Of a stretch of 64,000 nucleotides of DNA, positions 44,242-53,507 are shown one piece after another. The notes beneath the pieces are model-generated. The model had not been told where the DNA came from and ran no database searches. It saw only the letters and a program-made list of their open reading frames with translations. Position 1 is the stretch's first letter, and every line of letters starts with the position of its first letter. The DNA is from Methylomonas sp. 11b (lineage in GTDB: Bacteria; Pseudomonadota; Gammaproteobacteria; Methylococcales; Methylomonadaceae): assembly GCF_000515215.1 (NCBI RefSeq), contig NZ_KI911557.1, positions 1,695,586 to 1,759,585 on the forward strand, in the 5' to 3' direction. The position numbers were made by a program, and so were the translations under genes.

Positions 44242-46635
44242 ATGACATCACCCGAAACATCAACACCGCAGACAACATCTCCACTAAACAACGAAGAACT
44301 TAAGAACATTAACGCTTACTGGCGAGCCTGTAATTATTTGGCTGCCGGGATGATTTACTTGCGCGATAACCCCTTGTTAAAAGAACCACTGAAACCGGAA
44401 CATATTAAAAACCGGCTGCTCGGCCACTGGGGTTCCAGTCCCGGCTTGAGTTTTATATACATCCATCTGAACCGGCTGATCAAAAAATATGATCTGAATG
44501 CGATTTTCCTGGCGGGCCCCGGCCACGGCGCACCCGGCGTATTGGCACCGGTGTATCTGGAAGGGACTTATGCGGAGATTTACCCCAACAAAGGCGAGGA
44601 CGAAGAAGGTTTGTTGCAGTTTTTTAAAGAATTTTCCTTTCCAGGCGGCATCGGCAGCCATTGCACCCCGGAGACACCGGGGTCGATACACGAAGGTGGC
44701 GAGCTGGGCTACAGTATTTCCCACGCTTACGGCGCCGCTTACGACAATCCGGATTTGTTGGTAGCAGTGGCGGTTGGCGACGGCGAAGCCGAGACCGGGC
44801 CACTGGCTACCTCCTGGCATTCCAACAAATTCCTGAATCCGATCCGCGATGGCGCGGTGCTGCCCATCCTGCATCTGAACGGTTATAAGATCAACAACCC
44901 GACTTTGCTGTCGCGAATTTCCCATGAAGAACTGGAGCAATTATTTCGCGGCTACGGCCACACGCCGTATTTCGTGGAAGGCAGCGATCCGGACACCATG
45001 CATCAATTGATGGCCGGGGTGATGGAAACGTGTGTGCTGGAGATTCGACGGATCCAACAGGAAGCTCGCATTAGCTGCGTCCCTACCCGCCCGCTCTGGC
45101 CGGTGATCATCTTTCGCAGCCCGAAAGGCTGGACCGGACCGAAAGAAGTGGATGGGCATAAAGTCGAGGCGTTCTGGCGTTCCCATCAAGTGCCACTGGC
45201 CGGGGTAAAAGACAATCCGGCGCATATGCAACTATTGTCGGACTGGCTGCACAGTTACAAACCGGAAGAACTGTTCGATAGTAACGGCAAACTGATTCCA
45301 GAGCTTAAAGCCCTAGCGCCAACCGGTAACCGCAGGATGAGCGCCAATCCGCACGCCAACGGCGGCCTGTTGCGCAAAGCTCTACGGATGCCGGATTTTC
45401 AAGATTATGCCTTGGCCTTGGATGGCCCCGGCAAAGTGTCGGCGGAAAACACCCGACCGCTGGGTAAGTTTCTGCGCGACATCATGAGCGCCAATATGCA
45501 TAACTTCCGCGTCTTTGGCCCCGACGAAAATAGCTCTAACAAGTTGGATGATGTTTACAAAGCCAGCAAAAAAACCTGGCTGGCTGATTACCTGCCGGAA
45601 GATGCCGACGGCGGTGAACTGGCGACGGATGGCCGGGTGATGGAAATGCTCTCGGAACATACCCTGGAAGGCTGGCTGGAAGGCTATTTATTGACCGGCC
45701 GGCATGGCTTTTTCTCGTCCTATGAAGCCTTTGTGCATGTCATCGATTCGATGTTCAATCAACACGCCAAATGGCTAGCCATGTCCAAAGCCGTGTCCTG
45801 GCGCGCGCCGGTGTCCTCGTTGAATTTGTTGATTACCTCGACGGTCTGGCGGCAAGATCACAACGGCTTTACCCATCAAGATCCCGGATTTCTGGATTTG
45901 GTGGTCAACAAAAGCCCCTCTGTGACGCGCATCTATTTGCCGCCCGATGTGAACTGTCTGTTGTCTGTGGCCAACCATTGCCTGGAAAGCACCGACTACA
46001 TCAATGTGATTGTGTGCGACAAACAAAAGCATTTGCAGTATCTGGACATGGACGCAGCAATCAAACATTGCACCAAGGGCATCGGTATCTGGGAATGGGC
46101 CAGCAACGACGATGGCGCCGAACCGGATCTGGTGATGGTCAGCGCCGGCGACATTCCCACCAAAGAAGCCTTGGCGGCGGTGGTGTTGCTACGCGAGCAC
46201 TTTCCGCAACTGAAGATTCGTTTCATCAATGTGGTTGATCTCTACAAACTGGTACCTGCCGGCGAGCATCCGCACGGTCTGTCGGATCGGGATTTCGATA
46301 GCCTGTTTACCGTTAATAAACCGGTGATATTTAATTTCCACGGTTATCCGTGGCTGATTCATCGTCTGGCCTATCGGCGTCACAATCACGCCAATATGCA
46401 TGTGCGCGGCTATAAGGAAAAAGGCAGCATCAACACCCCGCTGGAACTGGCGATTCAAAATGAGACCGACCGTTTCAGTCTGGCAATCGATGCGATAGAT
46501 CGCATCCCGGCTTTGCAAGTGTCCGGCGCGCACGTCAAAGAAAAGCTGCGCGACCGGCAAATCGACTGCCGCAACCACGCCTACGAGCACGGCATAGACC
46601 GGCCGGAAGACGATCAGTGGCATTGGCCGTATTGA
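44242..46635 (+). CDS. xfp: Xylulose-5-phosphate/fructose-6-phosphate phosphoketolase
   Basis: A 797-residue thiamine-diphosphate enzyme that splits xylulose 5-phosphate or fructose 6-phosphate with phosphate into acetyl phosphate and an aldose phosphate. The motifs [46 protein letters not shown] and the ThDP motif [16 protein letters not shown] (near residue 180) are present. [15 protein letters not shown] and the C-terminal [19 protein letters not shown] match the family to the last residue. In methylotrophs it feeds acetyl-CoA from the ribulose monophosphate cycle. The next gene starts 7 bases later. Confidence 0.97.
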   Translation: MTSPETSTPQTTSPLNNEELKNINAYWRACNYLAAGMIYLRDNPLLKEPLKPEHIKNRLLGHWGSSPGLSFIYIHLNRLIKKYDLNAIFLAGPGHGAPGVLAPVYLEGTYAEIYPNKGEDEEGLLQFFKEFSFPGGIGSHCTPETPGSIHEGGELGYSISHAYGAAYDNPDLLVAVAVGDGEAETGPLATSWHSNKFLNPIRDGAVLPILHLNGYKINNPTLLSRISHEELEQLFRGYGHTPYFVEGSDPDTMHQLMAGVMETCVLEIRRIQQEARISCVPTRPLWPVIIFRSPKGWTGPKEVDGHKVEAFWRSHQVPLAGVKDNPAHMQLLSDWLHSYKPEELFDSNGKLIPELKALAPTGNRRMSANPHANGGLLRKALRMPDFQDYALALDGPGKVSAENTRPLGKFLRDIMSANMHNFRVFGPDENSSNKLDDVYKASKKTWLADYLPEDADGGELATDGRVMEMLSEHTLEGWLEGYLLTGRHGFFSSYEAFVHVIDSMFNQHAKWLAMSKAVSWRAPVSSLNLLITSTVWRQDHNGFTHQDPGFLDLVVNKSPSVTRIYLPPDVNCLLSVANHCLESTDYINVIVCDKQKHLQYLDMDAAIKHCTKGIGIWEWASNDDGAEPDLVMVSAGDIPTKEALAAVVLLREHFPQLKIRFINVVDLYKLVPAGEHPHGLSDRDFDSLFTVNKPVIFNFHGYPWLIHRLAYRRHNHANMHVRGYKEKGSINTPLELAIQNETDRFSLAIDAIDRIPALQVSGAHVKEKLRDRQIDCRNHAYEHGIDRPEDDQWHWPY

Positions 46636-46642
46636 GGCGACT

Positions 46643-47281
46643 ATGAGCTTGAAGATCTATTTGCTGCGCCACGGCGAAACCGCATACAGCCAACGCGGCG
46701 CGTTTTGCGGATCGCTGGACCCGGATTTGACTCCTGAGGGCAAGGCGATGGCGCAAGCATTTGCCGCCGCCTACCGCTCGCTTACCTGGAGCGCTGTCTT
46801 CGTCAGCCCGATGCAACGCGCCATTGCAACCGCGCAGCCCTTGTGCGATGCATTGAGTCTGACTATGCAATTTCGTGATGGCTTGAAGGAAATTAGCTAC
46901 GGTGCCTGGGAGAACCAGGAGCAGGACTACGTGAATCAGCACTATGGGCAGGACTATATCCGTTGGCAAACTGATCCGGCCTGGAATCCACCCACTGGCG
47001 GTGAAACGGCAATACAAATCGCTGCGCGGGCCTTGCCGGTCATCACGGAAATCGAATCGAAATACAAAACCGGCAATGTATTGCTGGTATCGCACAAAGC
47101 CACGATCCGTATCTTGTTGTGCAGTTTGCTAGGCATTGACTTGGGCCGTTATCGCGACCGCATCAATGCACTGGCCGCTTCAGTCAGCATTATCAAGTTC
47201 ACTGAATACGGGCCGATGCTGGAAGTGCTGGGCGACCGCAATCATTTGCCTGAGCATTTGCGGCAGCGGGCCGGGACTTGA
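46643..47281 (+). CDS. Histidine phosphatase family protein
   Basis: A 212-residue protein of the phosphoglycerate mutase-like superfamily. The catalytic LLRHGETAYSQRGAF (His near residue 9), VFVSPMQRAIATAQPLCDAL, EISYGAWENQ and VLLVSHKATIRILLCSLLG hold both catalytic histidines and the two arginines. It lies 7 bases after xfp and must be co-transcribed. The substrate is unknown; a sugar phosphate of the phosphoketolase route is possible (inference), and alpha-ribazole phosphatase is another option. Confidence 0.88.
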   Translation: MSLKIYLLRHGETAYSQRGAFCGSLDPDLTPEGKAMAQAFAAAYRSLTWSAVFVSPMQRAIATAQPLCDALSLTMQFRDGLKEISYGAWENQEQDYVNQHYGQDYIRWQTDPAWNPPTGGETAIQIAARALPVITEIESKYKTGNVLLVSHKATIRILLCSLLGIDLGRYRDRINALAASVSIIKFTEYGPMLEVLGDRNHLPEHLRQRAGT

Positions 47282-47360
47282 TTTGCCGTCACCGCCAATT
47301 GCTTATTTACACCGAAAGAACCAGTAAAGATTCCCGGACGATCAATGGCTTTAAATTAAG

Positions 47361-47452
47361 GCACCTTCCCCCTTTGAAAAATGGGGAAGGTGGGGGATTT
47401 ATTCAGAAAAATCTCCCCTAACCCCTCTTTTTCAAAGAGGGGAATTCACAAT
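47361..47452. repeat. Palindromic intergenic repeat
   Basis: Two hairpins stand in tandem: CCTTCCCC paired with GGGGAAGG, and CCCCTCTTT paired with AAAGAGGGG. The halves also pair loosely with each other (GGGGGATTT with AAATCTCCCC). This looks like a common dispersed repeat. No T-tract terminator is evident. Confidence 0.65.
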
Positions 47453-47548
47453 ACCAAAGCCTAACTTAAAGCTTTGCCCCGCAGGGGCAGAAAGAATTGT
47501 CTTTGATATTTATCGATCCTTTTAACCGAGCCAACTATCGAGCAGCCT

Positions 47549-50140
47549 ATGAAAAAATCTAACGACAAAGTTAAAGCCGATACCGAAAGTTGGTGGCTGC
47601 AATCACCTTCGCAAATGCGCACCGCGCGCGCTAACGACATGGGTGGTTTATCGAGTGCCGAAGCCAGTGCAAAATTGGCCGAGTGCGGTCCCAATCTATT
47701 CCGCGATCATCAGCAACAGGCCTTGCTACTGCAATTTCTGGCGCGCTTCAAGAATCCGCTGGTGATTTTATTATTGGTCGCCAGCGCGATTTCCGCGTTC
47801 ACCGGCGAACTGACCAATTTTGTAATCATTAGCATCATGGTGCTGTTCAGTGTCACACTGGATTTTGTCCAGGAACACCGGGCTGGCAAGGCCGCGGAAA
47901 GTTTGCGGCATTCCGTTTCGGTGAAAGCTAGAGTGATGCGCGACGGCAAGCCTATCGATGTGCCTGTGACCGAAGTAGTGCCGGGCGATGTCGCTCTGCT
48001 CTCGGCTGGCGATATGGTACCGGCAGATGGCTTGTTGATCGAAGCCTGCGACCTGTTCGTGAAACAGGCATTGCTGACAGGCGAAGCCTACCCTATCGAG
48101 AAACATCCGGGCGAGCTGCCACCCGATGCCTCAGACTTGCAGGATGCCAGCAACGCCGTGTTCATGGGCACCACCGTGATCAGCGGCAGCGGCAAAATGC
48201 GTGTGATTAAAACCGGCAGAGCCACCGCTATCGGCGCCATCGCCGATAGTCTGACCAGCAAACCGCCGGCAACCGCGTTTGAGGTCGGTACACACCGCTT
48301 TGGCTTGTTGATCATGCGCCTAACCGTGTTACTGGTCTTGTTCGTGTTATTGGTCAACGCCTATTTGGGCAAACCCTGGTTGGAGTCGTTTTTATTTGCC
48401 GTGGCGCTGGCCGTCGGTTTGACGCCCGAACTGTTACCAATGGTGGTTTCGGTCACGCTTTCACGTGGGGCAATGCACATGGCCGAAAAACGAGTAATCG
48501 TCAAACGCCTGGCGGCGATTCAGAACCTGGGTTCGATGGATGTGTTATGTACCGATAAAACCGGCACCTTAACCGAGGCCAAGATCAAACTGGAACAGCA
48601 CGTCGATCCGCAAGGCCAAGCCAGTGAACGGGTGCTGGAGCTGGCTTTTCTGAATAGCTTCTTTGAAACTGGCCTGAAAAGCCCACTGGATGAAGCGATT
48701 CTGGCGCACGAAAACATCGACGTCAGTGCCTGGCAAAAGATCGACGAAGTGCCGTTTGATTTTGAAAGGCGGCGGGTATCGGTGCTGCTGGACAAAGGCA
48801 ACGGCCGCTTGCTGGTCGTGAAAGGTGCGTCCGAAGAAATCATCACCCTCTGCACCCGCTACGAACAGCAAGGCAGCGACGCGCAACTACCGCTCGATCC
48901 GGCCAGTCGCGCCAGAATCCACGAACAACATAATGCGTTGGAACGGGAAGGCTTTCGCGTGTTGGGCATCGCCTGGCGAGAAGTGCCGCTGGATCATCCG
49001 CACGCGGTGGTCGGCGATGAAAGCGAGCTGATCTTTGCCGGGTTTGCCGGCTTTCTCGATCCCCCCAAACAAAGCGCCGGCGCGGCATTGGCGGCATTAA
49101 AAGACAGTGGTGTGACCGTCAAGATCGTTACCGGCGACAGCGATTTGGTGACCCAGCACGTCTGCGCGCAATTGAATATTCCGGTGCTTGGCGTACTGAT
49201 GGGCAAAGACATAGCCGCCATGGACGATCACGCTTTACGCATCCGCGTCGAAAAAGCCAATCTGTTTTGTCGGGTCAATCCGGCTCAAAAAGACCGTGTC
49301 ATCCTGGCGCTAAAAGCCCGCGGCCATGTAGTCGGTTACTTAGGCGACGGTATCAACGATGCGCCGTCGTTGCATTCGGCGGATGTCGGCTTATCGGTGG
49401 ATTCGGCGGTAGACGTGGCCAAGGAAGCGGCCGATATGATTTTGCTGGATCAGGATTTACAAGTGCTACACGACGGCGTGCTGGAAGGCCGGCGCACTTT
49501 CGGCAATATTTTAAAATACATCATGATGGGCACCAGTTCCAACTTCGGCAATATGTTCAGTATGGCCGGCGCGGCATTATTCCTACCCTTCTTGCCCATG
49601 CTGCCGACGCAGATTTTGCTGAACAACATTCTGTACGACGTGTCCGAAGTGCCGATTCCGCTAGACCAGGTCGATCCGGAAGAGCTGCGCAAACCGCGTA
49701 TATTGGATATGAATTTTATCCGCAATTTCATGCTGGTCATCGGCCCGATCAGTTCGGCGTTCGATTTTTTGACCTTTTACATCTTGTTAACGGTATTGAA
49801 AGCCGACGAAGCACTATTCCAAACCGGTTGGTTTGTGGAGTCGCTATGCACCCAGGTGCTGGTGATTTTCATCATCCGCACCCGCGGCAACCCTTTTAAA
49901 AGCCGGGCCCACCCGGTATTGGTCGCCACTTCCCTCTCGATTGCGCTGATAGGCGCCATCCTACCGTTTACCCCGCTAGGCCACTATTTCGGCTTCGTGC
50001 CGCCGCCGGCTCAGTTTTATCTCATTCTGGCAGCGATGGCAGTTTCGTATCTGTTCGTGGTGGAACTGGCCAAAAGAGGGTTTTACAGCTGGCATAACAA
50101 ACACCGCAAACCACAACGCGTAGGTCATCGCTCGATATGA
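47549..50140 (+). CDS. mgtA: Magnesium-translocating P-type ATPase
   Basis: An 863-residue P3B-type ATPase. A cytoplasmic N-terminus and helices FKNPLVILLLVASAISAFTG and ELTNFVIISIMVLFSVTLDF are followed by the actuator loop with LTGEAYPIEK and the phosphorylation site CTDKTGTLTEAKI near residue 337. Next come VKGASEEIITLC, the hinge YLGDGINDAPSLHSADVG, and six C-terminal helices (MMGTSSNFGNMFSMAGAALF, NNILYDVSEVPIPLDQVDPE). These match MgtA/MgtB, which import Mg2+. The gene stands alone. A small GCCCCGCAGGGGC hairpin lies about 60 bases before the start, but I cannot claim a Mg2+ sensor. Confidence 0.93.
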   Translation: MKKSNDKVKADTESWWLQSPSQMRTARANDMGGLSSAEASAKLAECGPNLFRDHQQQALLLQFLARFKNPLVILLLVASAISAFTGELTNFVIISIMVLFSVTLDFVQEHRAGKAAESLRHSVSVKARVMRDGKPIDVPVTEVVPGDVALLSAGDMVPADGLLIEACDLFVKQALLTGEAYPIEKHPGELPPDASDLQDASNAVFMGTTVISGSGKMRVIKTGRATAIGAIADSLTSKPPATAFEVGTHRFGLLIMRLTVLLVLFVLLVNAYLGKPWLESFLFAVALAVGLTPELLPMVVSVTLSRGAMHMAEKRVIVKRLAAIQNLGSMDVLCTDKTGTLTEAKIKLEQHVDPQGQASERVLELAFLNSFFETGLKSPLDEAILAHENIDVSAWQKIDEVPFDFERRRVSVLLDKGNGRLLVVKGASEEIITLCTRYEQQGSDAQLPLDPASRARIHEQHNALEREGFRVLGIAWREVPLDHPHAVVGDESELIFAGFAGFLDPPKQSAGAALAALKDSGVTVKIVTGDSDLVTQHVCAQLNIPVLGVLMGKDIAAMDDHALRIRVEKANLFCRVNPAQKDRVILALKARGHVVGYLGDGINDAPSLHSADVGLSVDSAVDVAKEAADMILLDQDLQVLHDGVLEGRRTFGNILKYIMMGTSSNFGNMFSMAGAALFLPFLPMLPTQILLNNILYDVSEVPIPLDQVDPEELRKPRILDMNFIRNFMLVIGPISSAFDFLTFYILLTVLKADEALFQTGWFVESLCTQVLVIFIIRTRGNPFKSRAHPVLVATSLSIALIGAILPFTPLGHYFGFVPPPAQFYLILAAMAVSYLFVVELAKRGFYSWHNKHRKPQRVGHRSI

Positions 50141-50177
50141 ACCAAACCGACTAGCGTCGGCGACACGGATATAGGCA

Positions 50178-50250
50178 TCGCACTTCAAATTACGCTTTCC
50201 CCCTCACCCTCTCCGGCGAGGGGGCAGATGTGCTGAAATTTGAAGTGCGA
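50178..50250. repeat. Short palindromic element with 14-base terminal inverted repeats
   Basis: TCGCACTTCAAATT at 50178-50191 is exactly reversed at 50237-50250 (AATTTGAAGTGCGA). Between them is a second hairpin, CCCCCTC with GAGGGGG. The 73-base unit could be a MITE-like insertion or a large cruciform. It lies past mgtA, in the 50141-50293 gap. Confidence 0.7.
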
Positions 50251-50293
50251 AAGGTATAAATTAGGTAGCGCTAAACAACTTATCTTTTGAATC

Positions 50294-50905
50294 CTAAACT
50301 ACGCAATCACTTACGACAGCGCCGGCGATTCGGACAATTTCTTTAGCAATATTTTCCGGCGACAACACAAAATCGATACAGCCGCTGGCGATGGCACTCT
50401 CCGGCATATCCGGCTGAATCGCCGTATCAAGCTTCTACGCAATAGTGATACCGCCTACTTCTTTGATGCCGCATAGCGCGGCGGCGCCATCGCCGTCGAA
50501 ACCGGAGACAATCACCGCAATCAGTTTGCCGTCCCAATGTAGTGTCAAAGACCGCAGAAAAACCGTAATCACATCAGACCAGCCGCGCGGCTTTGAGATT
50601 GGCAATAAACGGAACTCGCCGGCAACGACATGTAAATCCCGGTTTGCCGGAATGATGAACACGCGGTTAGCGGTGATTTGCAATCTTTCCGTGATTAATT
50701 CGACCGGCATCTTGGTGTAGCGCGGCAGAACTTCATGGAGCTGGGTCGGCATAATGGTGATGTGATTGACGATGACAATGGCAGCACCCATGTCGGACGG
50801 GAGATTTTGCAATAGCCGACTATAGGCATCCAACCCGCCCGCCGAGCCACCAACGCAAACGATGGGGAAGTTTTTTAAGGTATTAGTCATAGTTGATATC
50901 GCCAT
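50294..50905 (-). pseudogene. CheB-type protein-glutamate methylesterase with in-frame amber stop
   Basis: Starting at 50905 or 50890, the frame codes a stand-alone CheB catalytic domain. It has the Ser loop VCVGGSAGGLDA, IVNHITIMPTQLHEVLPRYT, the HVV/IPANRDLHVVAGEF region and the Asp loop VSGFDGDGAAALCGIKEVGG. After ITIA comes TAG at 50435-50437, where the family has Gln (CAG). The frame then continues without break: AIQPDMPESAIASGCIDFVL, SPENIAKEIVRIAG, to a TAG at 50294. One base change thus cuts the last 47 residues. All triad residues precede the stop, so a shortened protein might still be made. There are no chemotaxis genes nearby. Confidence 0.85.
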
Positions 50906-50942
50906 TTCTGTTACTCACGTTTAGCGTTGCTATAAACCGGCA

Positions 50943-50963
50943 ATATGTACGCGGTCGAACAGA
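50943..50963 (+). promoter_or_regulatory. Repeated site before the second DUF883 gene
   Basis: Core GTACGCGGTCGAAC with ATAT left and AGA right, 75 bases before the gene at 51038. A weaker reverse-like copy (GGTGCGAAGCGGTATAT) follows at about 50970-50986. Confidence 0.4.
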
Positions 50964-51037
50964 CCGCTGTGGTGCGAAGCGGTATATTCGAAGCTCAAGC
51001 CTGATTGACATAAGGCTCTCTGCAATAGGAAACGCTG

Positions 51038-51268
51038 ATGGACACCCTAGACAAAGCCTCAAATTACGCACATGAAACTTACGATAAGCTCGCCGATGTT
51101 GCCGCCAATACTGCGGAGACACTTGCGGAGACGCGGGACGAGTTGATGGATGCCGAAAAAAAACTGATGAAAAACAGCCGCCGCTATGTCCGGGATAACC
51201 CGATGACAGCGATGGGCATTGCGGCATCAGTGGGTTTTCTGCTGGGCAGCTTGTTGCGCGGTCGTTAA
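51038..51268 (+). CDS. DUF883 family protein (ElaB/YqjD type)
   Basis: A 76-residue protein: MDTLDKASNYAHETYDKLAD, then ELMDAEKKLMKNSRRYV and the hallmark RDNPMTAMGIAASVGFLLGS with a C-terminal membrane anchor and final RGR. AGGAAACGCTG precedes the start. It is a close relative of the proteins at 7734 and 59392 but here has no YqjE partner. It ends before a clear terminator. Confidence 0.88.
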   Translation: MDTLDKASNYAHETYDKLADVAANTAETLAETRDELMDAEKKLMKNSRRYVRDNPMTAMGIAASVGFLLGSLLRGR

Positions 51269-51325
51269 TTGACTACGCAGCACTATCGCTGCATCGTCGC
51301 TTAGCGCAAATTGGCACCAAGACGG

Positions 51326-51354
51326 CCGCGTTGCCAAACAACGCGGTTTCTTTT
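51326..51354 (+). terminator. Terminator of the DUF883 gene
   Basis: CCGCGTTG and CAACGCGG pair around a five-base loop, followed by TTTCTTTT. Confidence 0.8.
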
Positions 51355-51357
51355 CGG

Positions 51358-51435
51358 TCAAAAATGGGTCAGTAAGGCAATCAAAATAATGATTGGAATG
51401 GGTACACCCAGCAATAACAGTAAAAGCGAGCGCAT
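51358..51435 (-). CDS. Tiny single-helix membrane protein
   Basis: A 25-residue frame, MRSLLLLLLGVPIPIIILIA then LLTHF, with a strong ribosome binding site (AGGAGACTAACC). It is nearly all one membrane helix. A similar 26-residue frame with the same LGVPxxIxxI...H pattern is at 58911-58991. The repeat of pattern plus good ribosome binding sites makes a real gene likely. Function is unknown. Confidence 0.6.
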   Translation of the reverse strand: MRSLLLLLLGVPIPIIILIALLTHF

Positions 51436-51491
51436 GGTTAGTCTCCTGATTTTGAGTTAAACGATATTATGATTAGCTTGCCAAGCATCAG

Positions 51492-52439
51492 CTAAAGGCC
51501 TCTATCTACATAGGTCTCGCTATCACGTTGCCTGCCGCCGAACGTCGCAGCCAAACTTGCCACAAACGCACCCGACAACAGCGCCACCACCATCCACAAT
51601 GAAGTGTAAGCCGCCACTTTTCGTGCGTCGTCAGCAGTCTGTTTAAGGCTTTGCTCGGTTTTGGCCAGCTCGGCCTGTGCCTTGGCAAAGACATTGAACA
51701 CACGCTTTTCGGCATCCGCTCCGGACAATCCGGTTTGTTTGGCGACGACTTGGCCCAGATATTTTTGATCCTCCGCCGGCAAACCATTCAAGCGCAGACC
51801 GTTAACAAAAATTCGCGACGCCTCCCGCCATACCAAACCATAGTCTTTTTCCAGCATGTCGGTTGGTGATTGCACCGACCGGAATAAACTATCGACCCAA
51901 TAACTTAAGTCGCTATCGCCATTATGCTTACGCTCGTCTACTCCTTTTGACGGCGGATTAGGATGACCGAGAGGCGCATGAACCCCGGCTAGTTCGGCGC
52001 CGGTCAATATCGCTGTAGCATTGGCCGAAGCGCCGATTGCCAGCAGATTGCCGGCCACGGTACCCAATAGCACCGCCGTTACCAACGAAGCAATCGCCCA
52101 AGCCAATAGGCCGTGAGCGGTATCCCGGAAGTACACTTCGTCGCTGTGCACGCTGGCCCACCTTACACGCAAGCGGCCGGCCAGATAGCCGCCCACACCC
52201 GATGCAGCGATCTGCGCGAAACTAAGCCAGAGGATGGACGATATACCCAGTGCTGACGCGCTGATTCCCTGATGGGACCAAGGCGAAAGCGCCGGAAAAC
52301 CCAAGCCCACACCTAAAATAAGCAGGATTAAGGACAGCGCAGCCGCAGCGGTTGCACCGGCAAAAATCGATCCCCAGGACACCCCGGCAGCTGTGGTATC
52401 CGGTGTTGTATCCAAAACAGTTTGCTCTAATGTTGTCAT
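51492..52439 (-). CDS. Hypothetical membrane protein
   Basis: A 315-residue protein from the ATG at 52439 (AGGAGTGATC upstream). Two N-terminal helices (WGSIFAGATAAAALSLILLI, ISSILWLSFAQIAASGVGGY), then LAGRLRVRWASVHSDEVYFR and a third helix (GLLAWAIASLVTAVLLGTVA). A soluble helical middle (about 165-270) leads to a final helix (LWMVVALLSGAFVASLAATF). The SIFAGATAAAALSLILLILG and YLAGRLR motifs occur in a family of unknown function found in proteobacteria and often near stress genes. No catalytic residues are seen. Confidence 0.7.
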   Translation of the reverse strand: MTTLEQTVLDTTPDTTAAGVSWGSIFAGATAAAALSLILLILGVGLGFPALSPWSHQGISASALGISSILWLSFAQIAASGVGGYLAGRLRVRWASVHSDEVYFRDTAHGLLAWAIASLVTAVLLGTVAGNLLAIGASANATAILTGAELAGVHAPLGHPNPPSKGVDERKHNGDSDLSYWVDSLFRSVQSPTDMLEKDYGLVWREASRIFVNGLRLNGLPAEDQKYLGQVVAKQTGLSGADAEKRVFNVFAKAQAELAKTEQSLKQTADDARKVAAYTSLWMVVALLSGAFVASLAATFGGRQRDSETYVDRGL

Positions 52440-52459
52440 GATCACTCCTAATTGGAACC

Positions 52460-52612
52460 CTAGTGACGGCTATTCCCGGCAAGATGAACGGCCGAAGTAA
52501 TCATAGACACCGCGGCTTTTCCCCGGCGATCGCTTGTGGCGATGGGGATTTGAGTGCCAACGATATTCGAAGCCTTCTCGGGTGAATTTGAAAATTTAGG
52601 CAGTTGGCTCAT
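52460..52612 (-). CDS. Possible small soluble protein upstream of the membrane protein
   Basis: A 50-residue frame, MSQLPKFSNSPEKASNIVGT, then QIPIATSDRRGKAAVSMITS and AVHLAGNSRH. GGAGAACTGAA precedes the ATG and the frame ends 20 bases before the next gene. The good ribosome binding site and operon-like spacing support it. No family is recognised. Confidence 0.4.
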   Translation of the reverse strand: MSQLPKFSNSPEKASNIVGTQIPIATSDRRGKAAVSMITSAVHLAGNSRH

Positions 52613-52740
52613 TTCAGTTCTCCGGTTGTGAATGGAAGTGCACAGTAATTCAGGCTTCGTTGTATTCAGCGTTTGGAATACCTCGTTTTAAAGCTCGGCA
52701 ATAAATTACCGAGCTCAGATTAGCCTTTAGAACATGCAAA

Positions 52741-52840
52741 CTCAGTACGCTAGCGCACGTATATCCGGGCAAAGTTACTGGAATAGGGTCGGTACGCCAG
52801 CGTACACAGTCTAAAACCAGTCTGTTCGACAGCGCACCGA
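52741..52840. promoter_or_regulatory. Triple array of the repeated site before the PRC-barrel gene
   Basis: Three copies: minus strand 52741-52761 (GTGCGCTAGCGTAC, a near-perfect palindrome), plus strand 52788-52808 (GTACGCCAGCGTAC, GTCG left, ACA right), and plus strand 52820-52840 (GTTCGACAGCGCAC, GTCT left, CGA right). This is the densest group in the window. It fills the 52613-52944 gap before the start at 52945. Confidence 0.6.
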
Positions 52841-52944
52841 CAATGTTTTCCCTGTTCGATAAAGTTGAGGTGAGTTTGCAGCACCTGCGAAGGTGCCGAT
52901 TCAAACTAGCGAAGCACTATTCTTATAAAACGCCGGAGAACAAG

Positions 52945-53505
52945 ATGAAAAAATTAATTCCTATAGTAGCCGTGTCTGTTCTGAGTGCGGCAATGGCAGG
53001 TCCGCTTTATGCCGATGACGTAAAAGACAAACAAAAAGACCTTCATGAAAAGCAACAGGAGCTCGGCAAGAAACAAGAAGAGGTCAAGGAAAAACAAGCC
53101 GAACTTAATCAAGCCAACCAGGAAGTCGCGGTAGAGCGCGCACAGGAAGCCAATAAGTCGATGCAGCAGGTCAGCCGAGCCAGCAAGATCACCGGTGCCA
53201 AAGTGAAAAACACCACGGGTGACGGTCTCGGCGACATCAAGGACTTGGTTATCGATCCGGCGACGGGACAAGTGGTCTATGCAGTCGTTTCCTTCGGCGG
53301 TGTCATGGGTATGGGCGACAAGCTGTTTGCCATCCCCTGGAGAGCGCTGCATTGGACCAGCCCCAAAGACTATTACGTGCTTGATCTGGATAAAGACACT
53401 TTAAAAAAGGCACCGGGTTTTGACAAAAAGCATTGGCCGGCAAACTCTGAAAAATGGGAAGAACAACGTGAGGCACTCGGCCAGTTTTACCGCGTAACGC
53501 CTTAA
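52945..53505 (+). CDS. Secreted PRC-barrel domain protein
   Basis: A 186-residue protein from the ATG at 52945 (CGGAGAACAAG upstream). Signal peptide [20 protein letters not shown] ending LYADD. A Lys/Glu/Gln coiled coil (about 25-70) is followed by a PRC-barrel ([51 protein letters not shown]). PRC-barrels mediate protein contacts; in exported form they are common in stress-induced envelope proteins. A longer frame from 52843 would run over the regulatory site. The next gene follows after 2 bases. Confidence 0.88.
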   Translation: MKKLIPIVAVSVLSAAMAGPLYADDVKDKQKDLHEKQQELGKKQEEVKEKQAELNQANQEVAVERAQEANKSMQQVSRASKITGAKVKNTTGDGLGDIKDLVIDPATGQVVYAVVSFGGVMGMGDKLFAIPWRALHWTSPKDYYVLDLDKDTLKKAPGFDKKHWPANSEKWEEQREALGQFYRVTP

Positions 53506-53507
53506 AC

